Shown: in pieces, positions 1 through 7,631 of the stretch
Layout: the number at the start of each line of letters is the position of its first letter
Position numbering within the stretch: position 1 is the stretch's first letter
Source: Psychroflexus aurantiacus
Lineage (GTDB): Bacteria; Bacteroidota; Bacteroidia; Flavobacteriales; Flavobacteriaceae
Assembly (NCBI RefSeq): GCF_010820555.1
Contig: NZ_JAAIKD010000009.1
Span: forward strand, 354-37,143
Direction of reading: 5' to 3'
DNA: 36,790 bases
Notes under the pieces: model-generated
The model's database searches: none
Seen by the model: the letters and a program-made list of their open reading frames with translations, nothing else
Told to the model about the DNA's origin: nothing
Translations under genes and position numbers: made by a program

Positions 1-1
1 C

Positions 2-64
2 GTATATCTGGTCAAAATTAAGATCAATTCGCAGGAATACATCAAAAAGATTATAATCGAATAG
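2..64 (+). CDS. 3' end of a T9SS cargo protein (partial, cut by window edge)
   Basis: Reading from base 2 gives twenty codons and a TAG stop at 62-64. The peptide runs VYLVKIKINSQEYIKKIIIE, the last strands of a type A T9SS C-terminal sorting domain. It closely matches the end of the 1280-aa protein encoded at 1610-5452 (VYLVKIQVDTREYSKKIIIE), and about 51 of the 63 bases are identical. The gene therefore encodes a secreted, probably surface-anchored protein whose body lies outside the window. Nothing can be said about its function. Confidence comes from the shared C-terminus, the correct stop position and the neighbouring cargo genes. Confidence 0.8.
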   Translation, partial: VYLVKIKINSQEYIKKIIIE

Positions 65-506
65 TGTTTTTAAGGATGGCTGTATTTAAATTGAATTGCC
101 CTGAATCCTTATCGGTAAATTCCGCAAAACTAAAACGACCTAAAACAAATGGCTTAGGACTTTGTTTTTAAAACGCAGTATTTCTCTTAAAAATAAGAGC
201 TTTAACAAGTAAATTATGCGTAATTATTCTGAATATGACAATGACTTAATGCTGTAAGCCTTATTTTTAATCGTTTTGTAAATTTCACTCAGGGCCAATG
301 TTAACAGGAGGCTAGGCTTAAAATCTAAACTAAGTCAGGCTTTATTTCGGTTTTCGATACTAAAAAACACACCTTTATTTTAATAAAAATATCATAAAAT
401 TTTCATAAAAAAGCAATTGCTCCCAAGCAGCCGCAATTATTAAAACAGGGTTGCTCTTCTATTATATATTTTTGCTCCATAATTAATAGCAAGAAGAATA
501 ATTGAA
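65..506. other. Intergenic region, 442 bp, no gene seen
   Basis: This AT-rich stretch lies between two plus-strand secreted-protein genes. I find no convincing small ORF or RNA gene. It holds a small hairpin-like sequence around 186-201 (CTCTT, A/T loop, AAGAG), a perfect 10-bp palindrome AGCAATTGCT at 412-421, and a promoter-like -7 element at 467-474 in front of the next gene. Confidence 0.5.
467..474 (+). promoter_or_regulatory. Candidate -7 element for the DNRLRE-like gene
   Basis: TATTTTTG matches the Bacteroidota -7 consensus TAnnTTTG exactly and lies 32 bp upstream of the ATG at 507. A TTG at 451-453 is only 13 bp upstream, shorter than the 17-23 bp described for Flavobacterium, so the -33 partner is unclear. 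Confidence 0.5.
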
Positions 507-1238
507 ATGAGATTGTATTGTAACCGAAATAAGACTAAACATTTACTATTGATGCTCCTCGTAGTGTTCAATAGTGTAGCGGTTTTTTCTCAAATCAGTA
601 ATACAATTACGTCTTCCAAAGTAGCTTCTAATTATGAAATTAGAAATGAATTCAATAACGGGGCTTGTCCTGATGTATTTCTAGAGTCTAAATCCGGAGA
701 ACAGGAAAATATATTTATCGAGTTTGACCTCAGTAATCTAGAATCTGACTATGGTATTACTAATGCCAATTTAAGACTGGTACAGGGCGAAGGCACCGGA
801 ACAAATGGAATTATTGCTTTTGATGTGTATCGGGTCACAAAACCCTGGATTGAGGGCAATGGAAGCTATTATGAAAAAGTGCCCGGACTCAACTGGAATT
901 CATCTGGTATTACAGACTGGGAAACCCCTGGTGGAGATTTTGCAGGGACGGTGTATGCCTCTTCTACTGCAAATTATTCCAATCCGGAAGGTACGGTTTA
1001 TAATATAGACATTACGACCCTTGCCAATGAGTGGTTATACGGTATTTATCCAAATTACGGACTTGTTCTTGTGCCGCAGACTACAAGTAATCCCTGGTTT
1101 AGCATACATTCTGATGATGCTAAAAACCCGAATCACAGACCGAGTCTGGAAGTGATTCAGGAAGCTTACAATTCTGCAAGCAGTATTGTGGATATCAGTT
1201 TCCCCTCACCCGTAGAGTTATCTATTGACGACCAGTAA
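507..1238 (+). CDS. Secreted DNRLRE-like (CBM96-type) domain protein
   Basis: A 243-aa protein with an N-terminal signal peptide: a basic start, then the hydrophobic run LLLMLLVVFNSVAVFS, with cleavage probably near residue 29. Residues about 35-215 resemble a DNRLRE/CBM96-type beta-sandwich: the VASNYEIRNEF start, FIEFDLSNL, paired aromatic motifs TKPWIEGNG and GLNWNSSG, the W-x-x-P-G-G-D-F loop, and a closing WFSIHSDD. Such domains occur in secreted polysaccharide-associated proteins, so carbohydrate binding is inferred. Although it sits between T9SS cargo genes, the protein ends about 20 residues after the domain (PVELSIDDQ) and has no type A sorting domain. It may therefore be periplasmic, secreted another way, or a shortened cargo gene. 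Domain assignment is from pattern only. Confidence 0.7.
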   Translation: MRLYCNRNKTKHLLLMLLVVFNSVAVFSQISNTITSSKVASNYEIRNEFNNGACPDVFLESKSGEQENIFIEFDLSNLESDYGITNANLRLVQGEGTGTNGIIAFDVYRVTKPWIEGNGSYYEKVPGLNWNSSGITDWETPGGDFAGTVYASSTANYSNPEGTVYNIDITTLANEWLYGIYPNYGLVLVPQTTSNPWFSIHSDDAKNPNHRPSLEVIQEAYNSASSIVDISFPSPVELSIDDQ

Positions 1239-1499
1239 AATTTTAATTATTAATGTCATTCTATGCAGGCTATCCAAGCCCGGGTAATTTCAATTTCGTC
1301 AGAACACTTACTAAGCAACTAAATCAGTGATGTGAGTTTACAGGATTAAGCTTTATGCGATTCTAAACTAAGAGCGGTATTTTTTTCTATCCCGTCCGGC
1401 GGAAACATAGCTTAGGTCAACCTGCAATTCCTCAGTCCTAATCATCAAAATGTCTATTTTTAATTGGAATCATTTTTAGAATGCCTTTTTTGAAAAAAA

Positions 1500-1541
1500 A
1501 ATTGCTTAAAAGGCAATTAAGATTAATCCTAAGCAATTAAG
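1500..1541. repeat. Direct and inverted repeats upstream of the large T9SS cargo gene
   Basis: AGGCAATTAAG (1511-1521) and AAGCAATTAAG (1531-1541) differ by one base and start 20 bp apart, two helical turns. ATTGCTTA (1501-1508) is the inverted partner of TAAGCAAT (1530-1537). The block ends 25 bp before the -7 element, a position suitable for a regulator-binding site. The function is inferred. Confidence 0.4.
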
Positions 1542-1566
1542 TAAAACCACTTGTTTTCATAAAATA

Positions 1567-1574
1567 TATTTTTG
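1567..1574 (+). promoter_or_regulatory. Candidate -7 element for the 1280-aa T9SS cargo gene
   Basis: TATTTTTG is an exact TAnnTTTG match 35 bp before the ATG at 1610. As for the upstream gene, a TTG (1551-1553) sits 13 bp before it, so both cargo genes share the same element geometry. Confidence 0.5.
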
Positions 1575-1609
1575 TGCCTTAATTGCTATTTAAGATCTAA
1601 TAAAGTTAA

Positions 1610-4600
1610 ATGAAATTTCACATCCTCCGAACACCACTCTTATTCTTATTCACTTTATTGTTTTGCTTTTTTGGTCAGAGTACTTTTTCCCAGGAAACTG
1701 TCACTGATGTTTATACAACCCCTGGGGCAAGCACGTTTACGGTTCCGGGAGGAGTAACTGAAATTACAGTTGAGCTCTGGGGTGCCGGCGGAGCCGGAGG
1801 TCAGGGTGCAGAAAAGCAAGGCACTTATTCCGGCGGCGGGGGTGGCGGCGGCGCATATTCAGTTCAAACATTAGCGGTGCTCTCAGGCCAAACTTATACA
1901 ATAAACGTTGGAGCTGGAGGCTCATTTTTAACAGGGGAAAGGGACGGTGGTTTGTCTTCTGTTGTTTTTGTAGACGCAGGTCTAGAAGTAACTGCTAATG
2001 GAGGAACAGCTGGATCGAATACTATTAAAAATCCAGGGAGTCCACGTGTTAATGGCCCAGGAGGAGCAGGCGGTTCAGGTGGAACATATGCTGGTGGAGG
2101 TGGTGCGGACGGAAGTTCAACTGGCGGTGGCGGAGGTGGTTCCTCAGCTGGAACAGCATCTCCTGGAGAAACTGCTATAGATTTCAATGGAGCTATAGCA
2201 CCTTCTGGTGGTGGAAATGGCGGAAACGGCAGAACCGGATCAGCTGGAGCTGGATCTCCCGGAACTGCACCTGGCGGCGGCGGCGGCGGCGGTTTTGGCG
2301 GTGGCGCCAATAACACGGGTTACGTAGGTGGTGCTGGAGGTGATGGACAGGTTAAAATAACATATACCCTTCCCCCTGTTGCCCCTTCTCTTGAACTTTC
2401 ATCCGTAGGAACAAATCCCACTGGCCAAGGGCCTGCACTTTCTGCAGCTGTTCAGTTATCTGAAAATACAAATAATCCAAATGCAAATAATTTTGTCACC
2501 TATAGCCCGTCTTTGGGAGCTACAGTCACTTTTGATAATCAGCTCTACAATTTCCAAGGTTTTACAGAAAATGCCGCTGTGGTGTTTGGATATGCAGCTG
2601 CAGCTACTGATATTTATAGAGCTCCAGAAGCTGCATTTGGCGACCCAGTAGATTCTTATTTTACCTCCTCATCTTCGCCAGAGGGAGCAGGATTTTCTGT
2701 ATCAGAAAATAGGGGTTTATCTATCTTAACTACTACAGCGCCATTATTGGATGATGGAGTTAATACAAATTCCAAAGTGAGAATGGCTGATATGCTGATT
2801 GAATTTGATACTCCACTTACAGATCCAATAATTCACATAGCGGGACTAGGAGGAGGTGATCCCGCGAATCAAAGCTATACAACAGAATTGGAATTAATTG
2901 ACACTGATAAAAGTTTAACGAGACTTTCAGGAACTTCTGCGTTTGAGGTAAACAGTACTGAAATCCTTCATGCTCAAACTGCACCTAGTAATACTGGTGA
3001 TGGTTCTGCGCAGGGATCTGTGCGTTTGAATGGTCAAAATATTACAAGTGTTAGGTTCAAGGTTTTCATAAGAGGTAATGGAAGCGGGCCATGGGCAGCC
3101 AGCAGTACCGATCCGGCGGGTGATGGCTGGCTTATTTCGTTTTCTTCCCAACTCCCAGATTCAGACAATGACGGGGTTCTAGACAAAAATGATGAGGACA
3201 TAGATAATGACGGGATTTTAAATACTGAGGAAGGCGTTAGCAGTAATCAGGATACAGACGGCGATGGTTTACGAGACTTTTTAGACCTGGACTCAGACGG
3301 CGATGGCTGTTCCGATGCCAATGAATATTACAACTATCCCTCTGCCGATGGCAGAGATGGTGGTGAGTTTGGTCAGGGAATACCTGCCGTAACTGCTGCA
3401 GGACGTGTCGCAGATGCCGGATATAATGGTGATGTTACCAATGTGACCAATGCTTCTGTTAATTCAAGTTGCGATGCTTATATACTACAAACCAATGGGG
3501 ATTGGGCGACTGGAAGTAACTGGAATTTTAATAGGCGTCCTTCGGCTCTGGATACCGCTATTGTGAGAGCGAATGCCACTCTAGTCGCCAGTCAGGAAGT
3601 GGGTACACTCACGATTGATCCGACGTTTACAGTTTCAATTGCGTCTGATATAAGCCTAAATATCAAAGAAAATCTGACCAATAATGGCGCTATTGATGGC
3701 GATGGCTATGTGGTTTTTGACGGAACGGCGGCTCAGCAAATTATCGGGGATGGCACCGATGCCGGAAGTTTTACCAATATACGACTCAACAATACAGCTG
3801 GACTTACACTCACCGATGATGCGGATATATTTGAGGTGTTAGACCTAGAGACCGGGACATTTACGATTGAACCTGGTAAGTTCCTAACCTTTAAAAGCAG
3901 CGCAGCCCAAACGGCTGTTTTAACTGAGCTGGCTTCTGGAGCCGATATTTCCGGCTGTGTCATTATAGAACGTTATATACCAGCCAGCAATCGATCCTTT
4001 AGATATATGGCTTCTCCGGTGAATACCCAAACGGCCAGGGCATGTGGAAGGGAAAGCATAAACACCAATCTTCAGGAAGGTCACCAGGTCACCGATTATA
4101 CAAAATATTCGGAATCAGAACAGACCCCCGGTTTTGGGACGCATATTACCGGGCCAAACGCTGTTGCTAACGGTTTTGATGCCACCCAAACCGGTAATCC
4201 GTCTATGTATACATGGGATGTATCAGTATCACCAGCAAATTGGAAAGCAATACCTAATACGAATGGGACAACATTAGATATTGGAAAAGCCTTCGCCTTA
4301 ATGGTTCGTGGTGGCCGGGAACTTGATTTAAACGTCAACAATACACAACTTGGCTCGGCGACCACTTTGCGTTTTACGGGTGAGCTTGCCACAGGTAACG
4401 TGCCTGTAAATAACCTGGCTTTCGGTAATGGTGAATTTAGCTTAGTCGCCAATCCTTACCAGGCTCAGGTCAATATTAAAGCCCTGTTGAATAGTGTTGA
4501 CGCAGCAGGCATCAATAATACAGTATGGGTTTATGATCCAAACCTTGGGGTTCATGGGGGGTATGTCACTGTAGATTTGTCGACTACTGATGGAAATGTT

Positions 4601-5452
4601 GTTCCTTCAGAATCCTCTGCTGATATATTCCTGCAGCCCAATCAGTCCATGTTTGTGGAAAATACAGCCGATGCTCCTGCTTTAACGTTTAAAGAAATTT
4701 ATAAAAAAGATTTAAATTCAGAATTTACCAACGGGACTTTTAGTGTGGATAACACCGGGACTTTAGACATTACATTAAGGCGCAATCATCAGTCAAATTT
4801 TATCGTCGTTGACGGCGTGAGGTTATATTTTGAAGAAAGCCTCGATAACAAAATACAAAACAACGATGCGCTTAAATTCTGGAATACTGGGGAGTCTTTG
4901 GCCATAAGTCATTTTGACAAGTATTTGTCCATTGAAAGAAGAAACTATCCTGAAGCGGAGGAATCTGTTCAGCTGAGTCTGTTTAACTATTCCAACGCTG
5001 AGTACAAGTTTGAACTGGATGCCCGAAATTTTGAAAAAACAGCCTATCTAAAAGATACGTATACGGGTCAACTTCATAAACTGGAGAATAATGCAGTAAC
5101 GGTCTATGGGTTTACAGCCGATAATAAAATTTCTGAAAGTGTGTCGGAAACTCGCTTTGAGCTTAGGTTTGAAGCGGAAACGCTTGGTACTGAGGATATG
5201 GAAATTGCAGACCTAAGCGTCTATCCCAATCCCGCCTCAGAACTGCTGCATATCCAGGTGCCGAACCTCAATGGCGAAAAGGCTGAGCTGCAGTTGATAG
5301 ACATGGCCGGACGACTTGTGTTCAGAGAAACGGTGAGCCCTCAAAACGGTGTCCTTTCGACCCGAAAAATAGAACATGTAGGAAGCGGAGTTTATCTGGT
5401 CAAAATTCAAGTTGATACGCGGGAATACAGCAAAAAAATTATTATTGAATAG
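1610..5452 (+). CDS. Large Gly-rich, Ca-binding T9SS type A cargo protein
   Basis: A 1280-aa secreted protein. Order of parts: signal peptide (residues 1-28, ending TFSQ); a Gly-rich domain (about 35-250) opening with FTVPGGVTEITVELWGAGG and containing many runs of five to seven glycines; a beta-rich middle; an acidic segment at about 517-575 (DSDNDGVLDKNDED, DTDGDG, DSDGDGCSDANE) of thrombospondin type 3 repeats that bind calcium; further beta-rich repeats; and a type A sorting domain from about residue 1202 (LSVYPNPASE) to the C-terminus. T9SS should export it and PorU should remove the C-terminal domain, leaving it on the surface or released. A structural or adhesin role is inferred. The Gly-rich part is locally GC-rich (GGC/GGT/GGA codons) in an AT-rich setting. 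Confidence 0.85.
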   Translation: MKFHILRTPLLFLFTLLFCFFGQSTFSQETVTDVYTTPGASTFTVPGGVTEITVELWGAGGAGGQGAEKQGTYSGGGGGGGAYSVQTLAVLSGQTYTINVGAGGSFLTGERDGGLSSVVFVDAGLEVTANGGTAGSNTIKNPGSPRVNGPGGAGGSGGTYAGGGGADGSSTGGGGGGSSAGTASPGETAIDFNGAIAPSGGGNGGNGRTGSAGAGSPGTAPGGGGGGGFGGGANNTGYVGGAGGDGQVKITYTLPPVAPSLELSSVGTNPTGQGPALSAAVQLSENTNNPNANNFVTYSPSLGATVTFDNQLYNFQGFTENAAVVFGYAAAATDIYRAPEAAFGDPVDSYFTSSSSPEGAGFSVSENRGLSILTTTAPLLDDGVNTNSKVRMADMLIEFDTPLTDPIIHIAGLGGGDPANQSYTTELELIDTDKSLTRLSGTSAFEVNSTEILHAQTAPSNTGDGSAQGSVRLNGQNITSVRFKVFIRGNGSGPWAASSTDPAGDGWLISFSSQLPDSDNDGVLDKNDEDIDNDGILNTEEGVSSNQDTDGDGLRDFLDLDSDGDGCSDANEYYNYPSADGRDGGEFGQGIPAVTAAGRVADAGYNGDVTNVTNASVNSSCDAYILQTNGDWATGSNWNFNRRPSALDTAIVRANATLVASQEVGTLTIDPTFTVSIASDISLNIKENLTNNGAIDGDGYVVFDGTAAQQIIGDGTDAGSFTNIRLNNTAGLTLTDDADIFEVLDLETGTFTIEPGKFLTFKSSAAQTAVLTELASGADISGCVIIERYIPASNRSFRYMASPVNTQTARACGRESINTNLQEGHQVTDYTKYSESEQTPGFGTHITGPNAVANGFDATQTGNPSMYTWDVSVSPANWKAIPNTNGTTLDIGKAFALMVRGGRELDLNVNNTQLGSATTLRFTGELATGNVPVNNLAFGNGEFSLVANPYQAQVNIKALLNSVDAAGINNTVWVYDPNLGVHGGYVTVDLSTTDGNVVPSESSADIFLQPNQSMFVENTADAPALTFKEIYKKDLNSEFTNGTFSVDNTGTLDITLRRNHQSNFIVVDGVRLYFEESLDNKIQNNDALKFWNTGESLAISHFDKYLSIERRNYPEAEESVQLSLFNYSNAEYKFELDARNFEKTAYLKDTYTGQLHKLENNAVTVYGFTADNKISESVSETRFELRFEAETLGTEDMEIADLSVYPNPASELLHIQVPNLNGEKAELQLIDMAGRLVFRETVSPQNGVLSTRKIEHVGSGVYLVKIQVDTREYSKKIIIE

Positions 5453-5705
5453 GGACTGATCCGGAAAATATATCTTAGTTAATCAAGGCTTCTAAATCAA
5501 GCAGTCGCGATTTTTGCTTAGCCTGCTGGATCCAAAACCTATTTGAGTAAATGCCTTTCTTCATCAAGACAGGCCTGGTCGAGGACTCATTCATCTCCGA
5601 TAGACAGCCTGCAGTAATGTTCTGTTATTTTTTTGATTTTTGTGTCCGGGAATCCTGATAACCAAAAGATGTGCGGGGTGAAATTCAACTTAAAGCATCA
5701 GCAGT
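5453..5705. other. Convergent intergenic region between the cargo gene and the small membrane protein gene
   Basis: These 253 bp separate convergent transcription units. I see neither a clear intrinsic terminator for either side nor a coding ORF; short complementary segments such as AGCAG/CTGCT are weak. Confidence 0.4.
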
Positions 5706-5885
5706 CTATTCCTCCCTATTTCTTTTTCTATCCCTCAAAATCTTAGAATACATCACAACGATATAAATAATCACTAGGACAAAGGCTAAATAAATCCAGT
5801 TTTCCTGCAAGAATTCTGTGAATTCTTCAGGTTTGTAGGATTCACTATGACTGCCTTCCGGTTTGGGTAATTCACTTTGTTGCAT
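5706..5885 (-). CDS. Small single-pass membrane protein A, paralogue of the adjacent one
   Basis: A 59-aa ORF beginning MQQSELPKPEG. Residues 1-28 are acidic and soluble, residues about 31-46 form one hydrophobic helix (IYLAFVLVIIYIVVMY), and the tail is strongly basic (KILRDRKRNREE). It shares KPE, SES/SEE-Y-P, FTEFLQ, NWIY and a following SK with the 56-aa protein encoded just upstream in the operon (5972-6142), so the two arose by tandem duplication. There is no signal peptide cleavage site; by the positive-inside rule the basic C-terminus is cytoplasmic and the N-terminus outside. It is the last gene after VWA, MoxR ATPase and small protein B. I do not recognise the family. Conservation between paralogues, despite their short length, argues that it is real. 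Confidence 0.75.
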   Translation of the reverse strand: MQQSELPKPEGSHSESYKPEEFTEFLQENWIYLAFVLVIIYIVVMYSKILRDRKRNREE

Positions 5886-5915
5886 GAGTATATTTTTGAT
5901 CTTTAAGCATAACTG

Positions 5916-5964
5916 CTAAATGAATGTCATCTGAATTAAGATTCATAATTCAGACGGCATTTAG
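5916..5964. other. Large imperfect hairpin between the two small membrane protein genes
   Basis: CTAAATG (5916-5922) pairs with CATTTAG (5958-5964), and inside it TCTGAATT (5930-5937) pairs with AATTCAGA (5947-5954), leaving a 9-nt loop. There is no U-run on either side in transcript sense, so it does not look like a terminator. It could act in RNA processing or stability within the operon. Confidence 0.5.
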
Positions 5965-5971
5965 GAAGACC

Positions 5972-6142
5972 TTATTCTTCTCCCTTATTTTTTTTCGATT
6001 GTTTTGAAAATCTGATTACCAGGATAATGGCCAGGATAAGTAAAATGATGTAGATCCAGTTGTCCTGAAGAAACTCGGTGAATTCAAAAGGAGCGTATTC
6101 TTCACTGTTACTGCTTTCTGGTTTGGTTACGGTGGTTTGCAT
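5972..6142 (-). CDS. Small single-pass membrane protein B, paralogue of the adjacent one
   Basis: A 56-aa ORF beginning MQTTVTKPESS. It has a soluble N-terminus with three or more acidic residues, the motif FEFTEFLQDNWIY (residues 19-31), a transmembrane helix (about 30-44, YIILLILAIILVIRF) and a basic tail (SKQSKKNKGEE). It starts 24 bp after the stop of the MoxR-like ATPase gene on the same strand, so it should be cotranscribed with that gene. Together with the 59-aa protein it forms a tandem pair sharing the FTEFLQ-x-NWIY signature. I know no named family. A plausible inference is a membrane partner of the ATPase/VWA pair, with the basic tail in the cytoplasm. Confidence 0.75.
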   Translation of the reverse strand: MQTTVTKPESSNSEEYAPFEFTEFLQDNWIYIILLILAIILVIRFSKQSKKNKGEE

Positions 6143-6166
6143 ATCTTTTAATTTAAAAGATTGAAA

Positions 6167-7630
6167 TTAAAGTCCTTTGATGAAATTTCCAAGGGAATCC
6201 CCAAAATTAAGTTGAGTATCCACCTGATTTCGGTCCAGTTTCTTATGAACTGAAAGTCCCCAGAGAATAAACTCCAGCCAAAAATACTTTTCCTCAGGCT
6301 CATAATTAGAGACATGTTTATCCAGCATTTTTTCCAGAGGTTTTACTTTTGCAAGGGCAGACTCATATTCAGCATTGGAATCATCCTCAAAAAACTGAAT
6401 ATCATCATGTTCCAGAAACCACTTTAAAATCTCGTCGTGAGCTTGCGTTTCATCCTGCTTTTCCAGTTTTTTGATCTCAGGGAAATACACCGGATACAGG
6501 CTTTGGATTGCAGAATCAATAAGCTGCTGTGCAACAAATTCTGCTCCTTCTTCTTCGCCTTCATAGACCAGTTCGACCTTTCCCGTGATCGCCGGGATAA
6601 TTCCGCTAAAATCACTCAGCCGGATACAGGTCTCTTCATCTCCGTTGACCAAAGCTCTGCGCTCGGCAGTACTCATTAAGTTTTCGAATGCGGTGATGCT
6701 CAACCGGGCACTCACCCCACTTTTTGCATCTACATAATGGCTTTTCCGGGCTTCGATGGAAATTTGTTCTAAAAGCGTCCTTGCCAAATCCGGAACTAGG
6801 ATGTGATCTTTTTTGAAGCTGGACAGGCTGGCTTCCTGTCGTGTAATTTGCTTGGCGATTTCGATATCTTTAGGATAATGCGTCAAAATCTGAGAACCGA
6901 TTCTGTCTTTTAAAGGGGTTACAATGCTGCCGCGATTGGTATAATCCTCCGGATTGGCCGTAAATACAAATTGCAGATCCAGAGCCAATCTCAGATTGAA
7001 ACCTCTTATCTGTACATCACCTTCCTGGAGTATGTTGAATAAAGCCACCTGTATCCTTGCCTGTAAATCCGGCAATTCATTGATGACGAAAATACAGCGA
7101 TTGGCTCGTGGAATCATCCCGTAGTGAATCACTTTCTGGTTGGCATAGCTAAGCTTTAAATTAGCCGCTTTTATCGGGTCGATATCCCCTATAAGGTCGG
7201 CAACCGTAACATCGGGCGTAGCCAGTTTCTCAGCAAACCTTTCACTCCGGTGAAGCCAGGTAATAGGGGTTTTATCTCCTTTTTTATCGACCAGCTCTTT
7301 GGCATACAGTGAAATGGGGTGAAAAGGGTCATCATTAATTTCAGAACCTTCCACCACCGGGATATATTCATCCAGTAAGTTGAGAAGCTGTCTTGCAATT
7401 CTTGTTTTAGCCTGACCCCTCAGACCCAAAAGATTGATATTATGCCTGGACAGGATGGCCTGTTCCAGCTGAGGAATAACCGTGTGCTCATAGCCAAAAA
7501 TACCTTCAAAAGAATTTTTATCGTTTTTTAAGTTGAAGATGAGGTTATCTCTCAATTCATCTTTTATAGACTTAGAGCTATAATTGTTTTCTTTTAAATC
7601 TCCAAGCGTCTTCAGTGCAGTTAATTGCAT
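6167..7630 (-). CDS. MoxR/magnesium-chelatase-like AAA+ ATPase
   Basis: A 487-aa AAA+ protein of the MoxR/magnesium chelatase I type, often annotated as magnesium chelatase but probably a chaperone-like ATPase acting with the adjacent VWA protein. Walker A is GLRGQAKT (residues 69-76). The Walker B position reads FVINE (181-185), with Asn where Asp is usual. Sensor 1 is FTANPEDYTNRG (Asn 226), followed by the arginine-finger region PLKDRIGSQ. The helix-2 insert LFNILQEGDVQIRG is typical of the MoxR clade. I chose the ATG at 7630 (MQLTALKTLGDLKEN), one base after the VWA stop; a start at 7669 would add 13 residues and overlap the VWA gene by 38 bp. The substrate is unknown. Confidence 0.9.
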   Translation of the reverse strand: MQLTALKTLGDLKENNYSSKSIKDELRDNLIFNLKNDKNSFEGIFGYEHTVIPQLEQAILSRHNINLLGLRGQAKTRIARQLLNLLDEYIPVVEGSEINDDPFHPISLYAKELVDKKGDKTPITWLHRSERFAEKLATPDVTVADLIGDIDPIKAANLKLSYANQKVIHYGMIPRANRCIFVINELPDLQARIQVALFNILQEGDVQIRGFNLRLALDLQFVFTANPEDYTNRGSIVTPLKDRIGSQILTHYPKDIEIAKQITRQEASLSSFKKDHILVPDLARTLLEQISIEARKSHYVDAKSGVSARLSITAFENLMSTAERRALVNGDEETCIRLSDFSGIIPAITGKVELVYEGEEEGAEFVAQQLIDSAIQSLYPVYFPEIKKLEKQDETQAHDEILKWFLEHDDIQFFEDDSNAEYESALAKVKPLEKMLDKHVSNYEPEEKYFWLEFILWGLSVHKKLDRNQVDTQLNFGDSLGNFIKGL

Positions 7631-7631
7631 G

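Larger units (their letters stand above)
1239..1609. other. Intergenic region, 371 bp, with repeats near its right end
   Basis: No ORF with coding character was found. The right third contains an A/T-rich repeat cluster (1500-1541) and a -7-like element (1567-1574) ahead of the large cargo gene. No strong terminator for the upstream gene is visible. Confidence 0.5.

Noticed and set aside
451-453. TTG at 451 (and at 1551) as -33 elements of the two cargo-gene promoters
   Set aside because: The spacing to the -7 box is 13 bp in both, outside the 17-23 bp known for Flavobacterium; kept only as a remark.
1894-2316. A 140-aa proline-rich ORF on the minus strand within the large cargo gene
   Set aside because: It is the antisense shadow of the Gly-rich codons (GGN read backwards gives Pro and Ala), lies wholly inside a well-supported gene, and has no own start context.
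1824-2350. GC-rich patch as a horizontally acquired island
   Set aside because: The base composition is explained by glycine codons; sequence before and after within the same gene is AT-rich like the rest.
5891-5898. TATTTTTG on the plus strand as a promoter
   Set aside because: No plus-strand gene follows; the next genes rightward are on the minus strand. Such matches occur by chance in AT-rich DNA.
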